Shown: positions 52,619 through 60,814 of the stretch, piece after piece
How the letters are laid out: every line of letters begins with the position of its first letter
How positions within the stretch are numbered: the first letter of the stretch is position 1
Assembly (NCBI GenBank): GCA_022072445.1
Contig: JAJVHV010000016.1
Coordinates: 310,001-374,000, forward strand
Origin: Phycisphaerae bacterium
Lineage (GTDB): Bacteria; Planctomycetota; Phycisphaerae; UBA1845; Fen-1342
Direction: 5' to 3'
Length of the DNA: 64,000 nt
Made by a program: the position numbers and the translations under genes
The notes under the pieces: model-generated
The model's database searches: none
Told to the model about the DNA's origin: nothing
The model's input: the letters and a program-made list of their open reading frames with translations, nothing else

Positions 52619-54321
52619 CCCGCACGAACTACCGCGACGCGGTCGGCAACGGCGGCCCCATGGGCGGCCAGCTTCTGCACGAGCCGCGCTTCAACAAGGA
52701 CGCCGCGTTTTCGCTGGAGGAGCGCCGCAAGCTGCATTTGCGCGGCCTGCTGCCGCCGACGCCTCTAACCATCGAGGAACAGGTTTCTCTCGAGCTCGAG
52801 CACGTCCGCGCCAAGCGCGACGACCTCGAGAAGTTCATCGGATTGATGGCGCTGGCGGACCGCAACGAGACGCTGTTCTACCGGCTGCTGATCGAGAACA
52901 TGGCGGAGCTGCTGCCGATCGTCTACACGCCCACTGTCGGCCAGGCCTGCCAGCGTTTCAGCCACATCCACCGCCGCTCACGCGGCCTCTGGATCACGCC
53001 CGACGACGTACGTGACGTTCCGGAAGTGCTGCGCAACTTCCCGAACGCCGCCGACGTGCGGCTCATCGTCGTGACCGACAACGAGCGCATCCTCGGGCTG
53101 GGCGACCAGGGCGCCGGCGGTATGGGAATTCCGATCGGAAAGCTGACGCTCTACTGCGCCGCGGCCGGCATCGCGCCCAATCGCTGCCTGCCGATCAGCC
53201 TTGACGTCGGAACCGACAACAGCGATCTGCTGACCGATCCGTATTATGTCGGCTATCGCCATCGGCGGCTGCGCGGATCGGCGTACGACGAGTTCATCGA
53301 GGCGTTCATCGACGGCGTGATCGAGGTCTTCCCGCGGGCATTGCTGCAATGGGAGGACTTCCACAAGGGCAACGCTTTCACGCTGCTCGACCGCTATCAC
53401 CGCCGGCTTCCGAGCTTCAACGACGACATTCAGGGCACGGCGGCGGTCGTGCTGGCGGGCATCTGGTCGGCGCTGCGGATCACGCAGGAGGAGCTCCGCG
53501 AGCAGCGCATCGTCTACGCCGGGGCAGGGGCGGCCGGCGTCGGCATCGCGCGCCTCGTGCGGGCCGCGATGCTGGCCGAGGGCGCCGACGAGGACACCGC
53601 CCACCACGCCCAGGTGCTGCTGGATAACGACGGTGTGCTCCACACCGGCCGCGCCATCCGCGATCCGCACAAACGCCCCTTCGCCCTCGAAGCCGACGAG
53701 CTGGCCGCCTACGGCCTTAACGCCGAGCCGCGGCTCGACCTGCTGACGGCCGTGCGCTGTGTGAAACCCTCGGTCCTGATTGGCACCACCGCGACGCCGG
53801 GCCTCTTCTCCGAGGAGATCATCCGCGAGATGTCGGCCAACACCGAGCGTCCGATCATCTTCGCCCTCAGCAATCCCACCAGCAAGTGCGAGTGCGCCGC
53901 CGCCGACGCCGTCAAGTGGTCCGACGGACGCGTCATCCTGGGCACCGGCAGCCCGTTCGCGCCAGTGGTGCACGGCGGGAAGCTGCACGAGATCGGGCAG
54001 GCCAATAACGTGCTGATTTTCCCGGGTGTCGGGCTCGGCTGCATCCTGGCCGAAACGCGCGAGGTGACCGACTCGCTGTTCATGGCCGCTGCCCGCACGC
54101 TCGCCGGCTGTGTGTCGGAGCAGCGGCTGGAGGGTGGCGCGATCTATCCGGACGTGTCGCAGTTGCGCGAGGTCTCGGCCCGCATCGCCGGTCAGGTGAT
54201 GCGCACGGCGCGGGACGAAGGTCTCGGGCGGATCATTCCGGATAATGAGATTGCCTCGCTGGTGCGTTCGCGCATGTGGCACCCGGAGTATCCGGACTTC
54301 GGCCGGGTGCCCAGCGAGTAG
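52615..54321 (+). CDS. Malic enzyme (NAD-type, decarboxylating)
   Basis: 568-residue large malic enzyme, oxidising malate to pyruvate and CO2 with reduction of NAD(P). Characteristic motifs: [60 protein letters not shown], the metal site [10 protein letters not shown] and [16 protein letters not shown], and dinucleotide fold [16 protein letters not shown]. Length and motifs match the SfcA/MaeA or eukaryotic group. It is the last gene of the hydrogenase operon, starting inside hypB. Cofactor choice cannot be decided from the motifs seen. Confidence 0.97.
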   Translation: MTRTNYRDAVGNGGPMGGQLLHEPRFNKDAAFSLEERRKLHLRGLLPPTPLTIEEQVSLELEHVRAKRDDLEKFIGLMALADRNETLFYRLLIENMAELLPIVYTPTVGQACQRFSHIHRRSRGLWITPDDVRDVPEVLRNFPNAADVRLIVVTDNERILGLGDQGAGGMGIPIGKLTLYCAAAGIAPNRCLPISLDVGTDNSDLLTDPYYVGYRHRRLRGSAYDEFIEAFIDGVIEVFPRALLQWEDFHKGNAFTLLDRYHRRLPSFNDDIQGTAAVVLAGIWSALRITQEELREQRIVYAGAGAAGVGIARLVRAAMLAEGADEDTAHHAQVLLDNDGVLHTGRAIRDPHKRPFALEADELAAYGLNAEPRLDLLTAVRCVKPSVLIGTTATPGLFSEEIIREMSANTERPIIFALSNPTSKCECAAADAVKWSDGRVILGTGSPFAPVVHGGKLHEIGQANNVLIFPGVGLGCILAETREVTDSLFMAAARTLAGCVSEQRLEGGAIYPDVSQLREVSARIAGQVMRTARDEGLGRIIPDNEIASLVRSRMWHPEYPDFGRVPSE

Positions 54322-54428
54322 CTGGCGTCGCGACTACGGGGACGCGCGGATGAAGAAGTTGACGCATCGGTGCGCGGATTCTCGCAACCGCAATGAAGTC
54401 GCGCGCCCGCCGATCCGATGGGCTCAGC

Positions 54429-54965
54429 ATGATGCGCACCTGGGTTGGCGGCATGCTGAGCGCGACGGCACTTGCCATTCTGATGGGCGGTTGCCCGCCG
54501 ACGGGGTCCGGCGCCGCCGACGCCGGCGCGACTGAGAATACCGCATCGTCCGATAGCGCCGCGACAGAGGTGGTCGCCAGCGATACGGCGGCGGATCACG
54601 AAGCGACCGACACGCCGACGCCCGGCGCGGGCGAGGCGCTCTCCTACGCGGCGCACATCCAGCCGATCTTCGACGCGAATTGCATCACGTGCCACCGCAA
54701 CGGCGGCCTGGCGCAGCGCTCGGGCATTTCGATGACGCTGGTGCCGGCGGAGTCTTACGCGTCGATCGTGAACCAGCAGAGCTCGCAGCACGCGACGCTG
54801 GTGCGTGTGGCGCCGGGCAAGCCGGACGAGAGTCTGCTCTATCTGAAGGTCAGCCTGGACGATCCGCCGATCGGTCAGCGCATGCCCTACGGCTGCGGCC
54901 GGCTGCACGATGATCAGCTCGAGGCGATTCGGCGCTGGATTGCCGATGGCGCGCTGAACAACTGA
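54429..54965 (+). CDS. Cytochrome c-like lipoprotein
   Basis: 178-residue lipoprotein (lipobox LMGGC, C22) with an Ala/Thr/Asp-rich linker and a small heme domain: IQPIFDANCITCHRNGG (CXXCH, C85-H89) and a probable distal Met in IGQRMPYGCG. Planctomycete-style PSCyt domains look like this. Start at ATG 54429 (54432 also possible). It follows the malic enzyme by 107 bp; whether it is in the operon is unclear. Confidence 0.85.
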   Translation: MMRTWVGGMLSATALAILMGGCPPTGSGAADAGATENTASSDSAATEVVASDTAADHEATDTPTPGAGEALSYAAHIQPIFDANCITCHRNGGLAQRSGISMTLVPAESYASIVNQQSSQHATLVRVAPGKPDESLLYLKVSLDDPPIGQRMPYGCGRLHDDQLEAIRRWIADGALNN

Positions 54966-54991
54966 GGCGCCGACGTTCTCCGCGCAATCCT

Positions 54992-55870
54992 TCAGTTGCC
55001 GGCGGAGGCGGTGACGGCGGGCCGCGTAATCCGCAGAAAGGCCGACGTGGCCAGATCGCGCGCCCCGCGCTTCTGAGCGGCGACGAAGGCGGCGTGGGCG
55101 GCGTCGAAGCGGTCGCGTTGAAACTCCATGAACCCCAGCAGGAAGCAGGCGTCGGCGGTGGGCCGCTCGGCGACACTGCGTGTCAGCCCGGCGACATGCG
55201 TCTCGAGCGCGTCGGCGCTAGGGTAATACTCCGTCAGGTTGAGGTTCATGTAGATGAGACGATCCTGGAGCTGCAACGCGCGCCGCAGGACGCGGCCGGC
55301 GTCGTCGTAGTGGCCCTGGGCCAGCAGGGCCTGAGCCAGGTGGACGCGGCTGGCCGGGTCGGCGTGATTCAGCTCGGTCGCCAGCGTGAGGGCCACGACA
55401 GCCCGCGGGTAGCGCCCTTCGCGAAGCAGGGCCACGCCGGCGCGCAGGGCGCGCTCGTGATGCTCGAGCGTCTTGTCGGCGCGGCGGGCCATGTCGCCTT
55501 CGTTCCAGACGTAGGCCTGCTCGCGGCGTTCGTGCCGGCGGCCGGCTTCGTACGCGTCGTCCAAGTCGCGGCGATCGAAGAACGGGAAGCCCCAGTGACC
55601 GGGGGACTGGCGCTGCAGACTGCGACGCAGCTCGGCGGCGCGCGGCCGCCGCTCGATCGCGGGGGCGGGTTGAGCTGTGGCGGGCGGCGCTTCGGAAGGC
55701 GAGGCGGGCTCCTCCTGCACGGCGCGCACAACGGCGACGCGCTCGTGAGAGGCCTCACCCGGCGCGCGAATCACGCGCACGACGCGGTCGTCGTCGCCCG
55801 CCAGCACACGGGCGCCGAGAGCCGCCCCCACGATCAGACCCGCGAAACGGCCGTAGCTCCGCGCAGACAT
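54992..55870 (-). CDS. Exported TPR protein
   Basis: 292 residues beginning at the ATG at 55870 with a strong GAGGAGG ribosome site. The N-terminal hydrophobic segment (YGRFAGLIVGAALGARVLAG) is a signal or anchor. After a Pro/Ala linker comes a RRDLDDAYEAGRRHERRE region and several TPR-like helix pairs (ALRAGVALLREGRYPRAVVA; VHLAQALLAQGHYDDAGRVL; FLLGFMEFQRDRFDAAHAAF). It is probably a periplasmic protein-binding scaffold. It is 56 bp downstream of the hydrolase gene. Confidence 0.82.
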   Translation of the reverse strand: MSARSYGRFAGLIVGAALGARVLAGDDDRVVRVIRAPGEASHERVAVVRAVQEEPASPSEAPPATAQPAPAIERRPRAAELRRSLQRQSPGHWGFPFFDRRDLDDAYEAGRRHERREQAYVWNEGDMARRADKTLEHHERALRAGVALLREGRYPRAVVALTLATELNHADPASRVHLAQALLAQGHYDDAGRVLRRALQLQDRLIYMNLNLTEYYPSADALETHVAGLTRSVAERPTADACFLLGFMEFQRDRFDAAHAAFVAAQKRGARDLATSAFLRITRPAVTASAGN

Positions 55871-55926
55871 GGTTGGCCTCCTCAACGCAGGCAATGCCGA
55901 AGCAAGCAACCGAATTATAGCCGCTC

Positions 55927-56865
55927 TCAATCCGAAGCGGAGCGGCTCGCGGCGGCCGCCAAATTCGACCACACGCCCGTCAGAAAATTTTCGATCTGAA
56001 AAACGTACTCCGCAGTGCGGAGATAGGGGCCCAGGGCGTGATCGATGCCGTCAAACCGCACGAGGCTGACAGGGCCGGCGGCGCGATCCGCCAGGCGCTG
56101 CACGGTCGTCGGCGGGGTGAGAAAATCGCGCTGGCTGGCGAGAATCAGGATCGGCTGCGTGACGTTGCGAATCACCGCGTCGGAAATCAGCGTCGGGTCG
56201 AGCCGGCGAACCACTTCGTTGGCCTGGCCGCCGATGATCGCGTTGAAGCGGTCGAGTTCGGCGTCGAGCGCGACGGGCGAATCGAGGATCAGTCCGTTGA
56301 CGGCGTCGGGGCGGGCGGCGGCGACCGCGATCGACGGGATGCTGCCGATCGAGATTCCGGCGAGCGTAACCTTGTCGCGGCCGGTGAGGCGGCGAGCCCA
56401 GTCGACGACGGTGTTCAAGTCGTCGGGCATGGAAGCAAGCGATGCCTGGCCCTCGCTTTCGCCGAAGCCCTGATAGTCATACGTGAATACGGACCAGCCG
56501 TTGTAAACGAACAGGCGGGCCACGAAGAGGTAGCAGGCCTTGTTTCCCGCGGCGCCGTTGGAGAGCACAATCGTGCCGCGATCAAGGTTGGCCGGCAGGT
56601 ACCAGACCTGAAGCACGGTGCCATCGGGTTTCAGGACCCAGTGTGTCAGATAATCGAGACCGGCCTGGTCGGGCGTGTCGACGGTCGTGAGGAAGTACAG
56701 GCGGAAGTCGTCGCGAAGCCGCTCGCAGCTTTTGGCCGGGTCGAGCAGAATGCCGGACAGCACGTCGTTGATTTCTTCGGGGCCCGGCAGCGGCTGTGGC
56801 GCGCAACCCAAGCAACAGCAAGTACCTGCAAGCAAACTAATGATGGTCTTTCGTCGCAGTCGCAT
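55927..56865 (-). CDS. Alpha/beta-hydrolase lipoprotein
   Basis: 312-residue exported lipoprotein (lipobox CLGC, C21). The hydrolase fold is clear: oxyanion region IVLSNGAAGNKACYLF, FTYDYQGFGESEGQASLASM, nucleophile elbow TLAGISIGSIPSIAVA (GxSxG), QPILILASQRDFLTPP (acid) and VRFDGIDHALGP (His). Similar to secreted esterases or peptidases of the BAAT/Abhydrolase_1-like group; substrate not predictable. Confidence 0.87.
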   Translation of the reverse strand: MRLRRKTIISLLAGTCCCLGCAPQPLPGPEEINDVLSGILLDPAKSCERLRDDFRLYFLTTVDTPDQAGLDYLTHWVLKPDGTVLQVWYLPANLDRGTIVLSNGAAGNKACYLFVARLFVYNGWSVFTYDYQGFGESEGQASLASMPDDLNTVVDWARRLTGRDKVTLAGISIGSIPSIAVAAARPDAVNGLILDSPVALDAELDRFNAIIGGQANEVVRRLDPTLISDAVIRNVTQPILILASQRDFLTPPTTVQRLADRAAGPVSLVRFDGIDHALGPYLRTAEYVFQIENFLTGVWSNLAAAASRSASD

Positions 56866-56919
56866 GGTGGTTTCAACCCTGTCCCGGTGCGAGACTTTCG
56901 CGGGGACCGCCGGTACCTA

Positions 56920-56953
56920 TCGACATTATATCGATTTCGACAATACGATCCGA
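56920..56953. promoter_or_regulatory. Overlapping divergent promoters
   Basis: An AT-rich patch between divergent genes. On the minus strand there is a perfect -10 TATAAT (56930-56925) for the hydrolase gene, with a weak -35. On the plus strand TCGACA (56920-56925), an 18-bp spacer and TACGAT (56944-56949) face the membrane-protein gene at 57082. The two overlap, so their use is probably mutually exclusive. Confidence 0.5.
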
Positions 56954-57081
56954 ACGAGGTTGGGATGAGCCGACTGGCGGCGCGTGGAAATCGAGTTGCG
57001 AGTGGGAATAACGGGCCGCGCCAGGCGAATTCAGCGTTGGAAGACTCTTGGGCCGCCAGGCGGCCCTGTGGAGATGGTGCC

Positions 57082-57726
57082 ATGGACACAATGTCGCCGA
57101 TCATCGTCAAGAAGGGGTTCCTCAGCACAGTCGCGCAAGGGCTGTTTGGCACGCTGATCACGGCGATTGTGTGCGGGTCGGGCCTTGGCTTTTACCTGGT
57201 GAACATCGTCGATCGCAAGACCGGCGATCTGTTCAGCTTCACGCAGGAGACGATCGCGTCTCTGCCGGCGCTGCGGGCCGCGCTGCCGCCGGCGATTGCC
57301 GACGCGCTGGCGGACCGGCGCGATCCGGCGTATCGGCAGCAGCTCGACGTCGCGGCGCAGTTGGTTGCCGGCGAGCAGAGCGACGACGTCTGGTCGCGGC
57401 GGGTGGTGCTGAACGTCACGAACAAGGGAGACCAGACGGTCTCGCTGCTGGCGGTGCGGCTGGTGCTGCTCGATGCGCAGGGCGTGCCAGTGCGGGCCGT
57501 GCTTCGGCACGCGGCGACGCCCATCGCGCTGGAAGACGAGCAGTGGAATGGTCCGCTGATGCCCGGCGGCGTGCGCAAGATCCCAGTCATCATTCCGACC
57601 GACGACAAGTACGCGAGTGTGTCGGCGGAAGTGACCGACCTGCGCATCTGGACGGGGCAGGAGGCGACGACGTCGGCGCCGCGGGCGGACGTGGCGACGC
57701 CGGGTGAGTCGGCGGGTCGCGGGTAG
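57082..57726 (+). CDS. Small membrane-anchored protein of unknown function
   Basis: 214 residues starting at the ATG at 57082, 8 bases after a GGAG. One membrane helix near the N-terminus (QGLFGTLITAIVCGSGLGFY), then an Ala/Leu-rich helical region and a beta-sandwich-like domain (VVLNVTNKGDQTVSLLAVRL; GPLMPGGVRKIPVIIP). The C-terminal part resembles protein domains with immunoglobulin-like beta folds, perhaps an adhesin-like or regulatory envelope part. No family assigned. Confidence 0.72.
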   Translation: MDTMSPIIVKKGFLSTVAQGLFGTLITAIVCGSGLGFYLVNIVDRKTGDLFSFTQETIASLPALRAALPPAIADALADRRDPAYRQQLDVAAQLVAGEQSDDVWSRRVVLNVTNKGDQTVSLLAVRLVLLDAQGVPVRAVLRHAATPIALEDEQWNGPLMPGGVRKIPVIIPTDDKYASVSAEVTDLRIWTGQEATTSAPRADVATPGESAGRG

Positions 57727-57760
57727 TTGCGGCTGCCGAGCGGGCAAACATCGATCCAAG

Positions 57761-57791
57761 GCCCTGCCGACGCGAACAGCGTCGGCAGGGC
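57761..57791. terminator. Perfect GC hairpin downstream of the membrane-protein gene
   Basis: 13-bp perfect stem (57761-57773 with 57779-57791) and loop GAACA, 34 bp after the stop at 57726. No T-tract. It could end or stabilise the upstream transcript, or be a REP-like element. Confidence 0.5.
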
Positions 57792-57797
57792 ACCCGC

Positions 57798-57904
57798 GCC
57801 ACATCATTGAGAAGGCGGCTGTGCCACACAGCCAAGGGCGGCTTGTGCCACATCATTGAGAACGCCGCTGCGCCACACAACGCCGATGTGCCACGTCATC
57901 AACG
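57798..57904. repeat. Short tandem array, units of about 49 and 43 bp
   Basis: Two exact copies of a 16-mer (gccacatcattgagaa) at 57798-57813 and 57847-57862, 49 bp apart, and a degenerate third copy (gccacgtcatcaacg) at 57890-57904. Additional GTGCCACA words lie between them. The region 57727-58045 (319 bp) contains no credible gene. Spacers are not unique sequence of constant length, so this is not CRISPR. Confidence 0.65.
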
Positions 57905-58045
57905 CTGCGGCCACCACCTGGGCGCGAGTCCTCCGCGCGCCTATCATCCGCCAGGTTCGCTGAATCGAACGTATCGGGCTGCGCCGGTTCGCCGAGGGCG
58001 GCTGTGCTACATCAACGCGGCGGCATCTGAGCGGCGGCATCTAAT

Positions 58046-59191
58046 ATGATCGCACGATGCAGGAATCTCGCAAGGTTGTGGCTGGCGGCGGCTGCTACGC
58101 TCTCGGTGGTATGCACGAGTCTTGGCCAGTCGGCGGCGACGCGTGGCGCGGAGTCGCGCGTCCGATCGGTCCGGCTGCCGGCGGGCGGCATGGTCGCCGA
58201 CGCCGTCGCGGACGACTCGGGCGAACTGTGCGTCGTCTATGGCGTCGGCGCCGACATTTTCTTTCATCGGCTGACGCCGGGCGGAGAGTGGACGGACGCG
58301 GCGGTTCGGGTGAATTCGACGTTGGGCTCGGCGCTGGTGCGTGGGGAGCGCGGGCCGCGGATCGCGCTGGGCAAAGGGGCGGTGGTGCACGTTGTCTGGA
58401 CGGGTCAGGGCGCCAGCGGGCTGTGCTATGCGCGGAGCCTGGACGGCGGCAAACGGTTTGAGCCGCAGCAGCGCATCTCCGATGCGCGGTTTGAAGCGGA
58501 AGGGCCGGCGGTCTTTGCGGACCGGCGCGGCCGCGTCGGCGTCCTGGTGCTCGACTCCCGGCTGGGCGAAGCGCCGGAGGCGCCGATTTCGTTCGCGCCG
58601 GCGGTGCGCTGGTCGAGCGACGATGGGGCCGAGTTCGCCCCAGGCGAGCCGATCAGCCGGGACGCGCGCGATCGGGCGTGCATGTGCTGCGAGCCGGCGG
58701 CAGTTTCCGGGCCAGCGGGCGATTTCGTCCTCGTGCATCGCATGGCCTATGACAGCCTGCGCGACATGCTGCTGTGGCGCTGGTCGCCGGGCGAGCCGAG
58801 CTGGCGGCGCACGCCGATCAGCGCGGACCGCTGGAAGCTGGTCGGCTGTCCCATGTCGGCGCCGGCGGTGGCACGATCGGTCGACGGGAAGCTGCTGGCG
58901 GCGGCGTGGATGAGCGACCAGCGGGTGTATTTCGCGACCATGCCGGGCGACGGGGAGTCGTTCTCGCCGCGCGTCCGGTTGGACGAGGGCGCGGCGCCGG
59001 CGCGGCAGCCGAGCGTGGCGATCGCCGCCGACGGCGCGATTCTGACGACGTGGGTGAGCGAGGGGGCGATTCGATGGAAGCTGCATGAGGCGGGCGGCCG
59101 CGCGGTCGCACAGCACGGGAGCTTCGACTTCGGCGAGTCGTGGAAGCCCAAGGCCGTCGCCAGCCGCGAACGGTTCTTCGTGCTGTACTGA
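58046..59191 (+). CDS. Secreted beta-propeller (sialidase/BNR-like) protein
   Basis: 381 residues with a signal peptide (LARLWLAAAATLSVVCTSLG). The mature part shows recurring Asp-box-like turns and strand pairs of a six-bladed sialidase-type propeller (GLCYARSLDGGKRFEPQ; PAVRWSSDDGAEFAPGE; MPGDGESFSPRVRLDEG). A Cys-rich motif RACMCCEPAAV is found in the middle and is typical for a family of secreted proteins with BNR-like repeats. No sialidase triad recognised, so an enzymatic role is not claimed. Confidence 0.78.
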   Translation: MIARCRNLARLWLAAAATLSVVCTSLGQSAATRGAESRVRSVRLPAGGMVADAVADDSGELCVVYGVGADIFFHRLTPGGEWTDAAVRVNSTLGSALVRGERGPRIALGKGAVVHVVWTGQGASGLCYARSLDGGKRFEPQQRISDARFEAEGPAVFADRRGRVGVLVLDSRLGEAPEAPISFAPAVRWSSDDGAEFAPGEPISRDARDRACMCCEPAAVSGPAGDFVLVHRMAYDSLRDMLLWRWSPGEPSWRRTPISADRWKLVGCPMSAPAVARSVDGKLLAAAWMSDQRVYFATMPGDGESFSPRVRLDEGAAPARQPSVAIAADGAILTTWVSEGAIRWKLHEAGGRAVAQHGSFDFGESWKPKAVASRERFFVLY

Positions 59192-59230
59192 CGCGGGGAG
59201 GTCGGCGCCTTTGCCGCGGCGGCGTGACGG

Positions 59231-59980
59231 TCAATAGAGGCTGGCGCGGGCGGCGGCGTTGGCGGCGATGCTGACGGCGGCGGTCTCAACGCGCAGGATG
59301 TGCGGTCCCAGCCGGACGAAGTGTCCGCCGGCGTCGCGCAGCAGCGCGCTCTCGTCGGGAGTGAGCCCACCTTCGGGGCCGACGACGGCGGCGAGGCGGC
59401 GGTTGGCGGCGGGGTGCGTGTGCAGCCAGGTTGCGAGCGGGACGGCGCGTTCGTCAGGGTCGGCGACCAGCAGCGTGTGGTCCTGGCAGGCGCGGACGGC
59501 CTCGGCGAGGGTGCGGCCGGCGGAAAGCTCGGGAAGATGCGCCCGACCGCATTGCTTGCAGGCTTCGATCGCGGCGCGATGCAGCTTTTCCAGGTGGGAA
59601 TCGCCGACGCGCACGACGCTGCGTTCGAATTCGGCCAGCGTGATCCGCTGCACGTCGAGCTCGACGCACTTTTCGACCAGCCAGTTCAGCCGCGGACCTT
59701 TGCAGCCGGCGACGATCAGTTCGAGCGTGCGTTCGGGGCGTGGGACGAGCAGCACCTGGTCGACGTGAGCGGCCAGCGCCGCCCCGCCGCGCCGCCCGCG
59801 CCGCGTTTCGTGCGCCGCGGCGGCGATGGTGCCGGCCGCGACGTGGCCGCGTCCGTCGAACAGGACGAGCGAATCTCCCGGGCGCAGCCGCAGAACTTGC
59901 GTGGCGTGGTGCGCCTCGTCCTTGAGCAGGACGTTGGCGCCCGGTTTCAGATCGGGGCAGAAGAACCTGGGACCTTGCAC
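59231..59980 (-). CDS. rsmE: 16S rRNA m3U1498 methyltransferase RsmE
   Basis: 249-residue SPOUT methyltransferase that methylates U1498 of 16S rRNA. N-terminal PUA-like region (FFCPDLKPGANVLLKDEAHH ATQVLRLRPGD) and SPOUT knot with VVGPEGGLTPDESALL and LGPHILRVETAAVS. Motifs KGPRLNWLVEKCVELDV and EACKQCGRAHLPEL are typical. It is convergent with the propeller gene. Confidence 0.96.
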   Translation of the reverse strand: MQGPRFFCPDLKPGANVLLKDEAHHATQVLRLRPGDSLVLFDGRGHVAAGTIAAAAHETRRGRRGGAALAAHVDQVLLVPRPERTLELIVAGCKGPRLNWLVEKCVELDVQRITLAEFERSVVRVGDSHLEKLHRAAIEACKQCGRAHLPELSAGRTLAEAVRACQDHTLLVADPDERAVPLATWLHTHPAANRRLAAVVGPEGGLTPDESALLRDAGGHFVRLGPHILRVETAAVSIAANAAARASLY

Positions 59981-60106
59981 GCAGGGATTATCGGCCTGCG
60001 GGCGGCTGCCGGAAAGTCGCCGGCACGCGCATTCCGATACTCAGATAGAGCGCCCAGCGCGGTTCCGACAGCCGCGCGCCGCGGCGCAACCGGGGGGGAC
60101 GAGATC

Positions 60107-60814
60107 ATGGCCGATGCGGAAGTGACCACGAGCGGCGTCACCGTCGTGGATGGGGCCGAGGGAAAGCCCGTAGCACACGTGATCGTTCCGAACACGGCGA
60201 GCGCGCCGGTGGCGCCGGGAGCAGGTCAGCCCGCCGCTGCTGCGACTGATTCGGCGGCAAAAACCGATTCTACGCTGGCGGCGAAACCAGCCGCGGCGGC
60301 GACGCCGAAGGCCGCTGTCGCTGCCGGCACGGCGAAGGCCGCTGGCACCGCCGAAACGCCGACGAGCGTGGAGTCGGTCGCGACCGTCGCGCCGTCCGCT
60401 GCTGCGGCGGGCCGAGCGCGCGTGCCATGGTTCGCGCCGTCAGCGGTGTTCGGCGGGATGCTTGCTGTTCTGGATTGGATATTGGGCGTGATCGACCGGC
60501 CGTTCGCGCGGCTGGGGCGCGGAGTGCGCGGTGTGATCGGATTGACCGCGCTGGGAACGCTGGCGCTCTCGGGCGCGGCGGTGGCGCTGCGGCCGGTGCT
60601 GTTTCCGGTTTACGACATCGGCGCCGCGCTACAGGCGGCGGTCGTCGAGGCGTCGAAACCGCCGCCCGTCGAGGCGGATGCCGGCGGTCACGGAGAAGAG
60701 GGCAAGGGCAAGGGCGGCCACGGCGACGCGGGACCGTCGAGCGAAGGTGGGGGCGGTGCGCATGGAGCGCCGAAGAGCGGGGGCGGTGCGCACGGCGCGT
60801 CGGGGCATCATTAG
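60107..60814 (+). CDS. Membrane protein with Ala-rich N-terminus and His/Gly-rich tail
   Basis: 235 residues. A long Ala/Thr/Pro-rich N-terminal region (about 100 residues) leads to two hydrophobic segments (PSAVFGGMLAVLDWILGVID; GVIGLTALGTLALSGAAVAL) and a C-terminal tail of Gly, Glu, Lys and eight His ([28 protein letters not shown]). The tail could bind metal. Good G-rich ribosome site before ATG 60107. Its stop overlaps the convergent HyuAB stop by 3 bp. Confidence 0.65.
   Translation: MADAEVTTSGVTVVDGAEGKPVAHVIVPNTASAPVAPGAGQPAAAATDSAAKTDSTLAAKPAAAATPKAAVAAGTAKAAGTAETPTSVESVATVAPSAAAAGRARVPWFAPSAVFGGMLAVLDWILGVIDRPFARLGRGVRGVIGLTALGTLALSGAAVALRPVLFPVYDIGAALQAAVVEASKPPPVEADAGGHGEEGKGKGGHGDAGPSSEGGGGAHGAPKSGGGAHGASGHH

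Noticed and set aside
57798-57904. CRISPR array
   Set aside because: Only two exact repeats of 16 bp, with variable units and spacers that resemble each other; no cas genes in the window.
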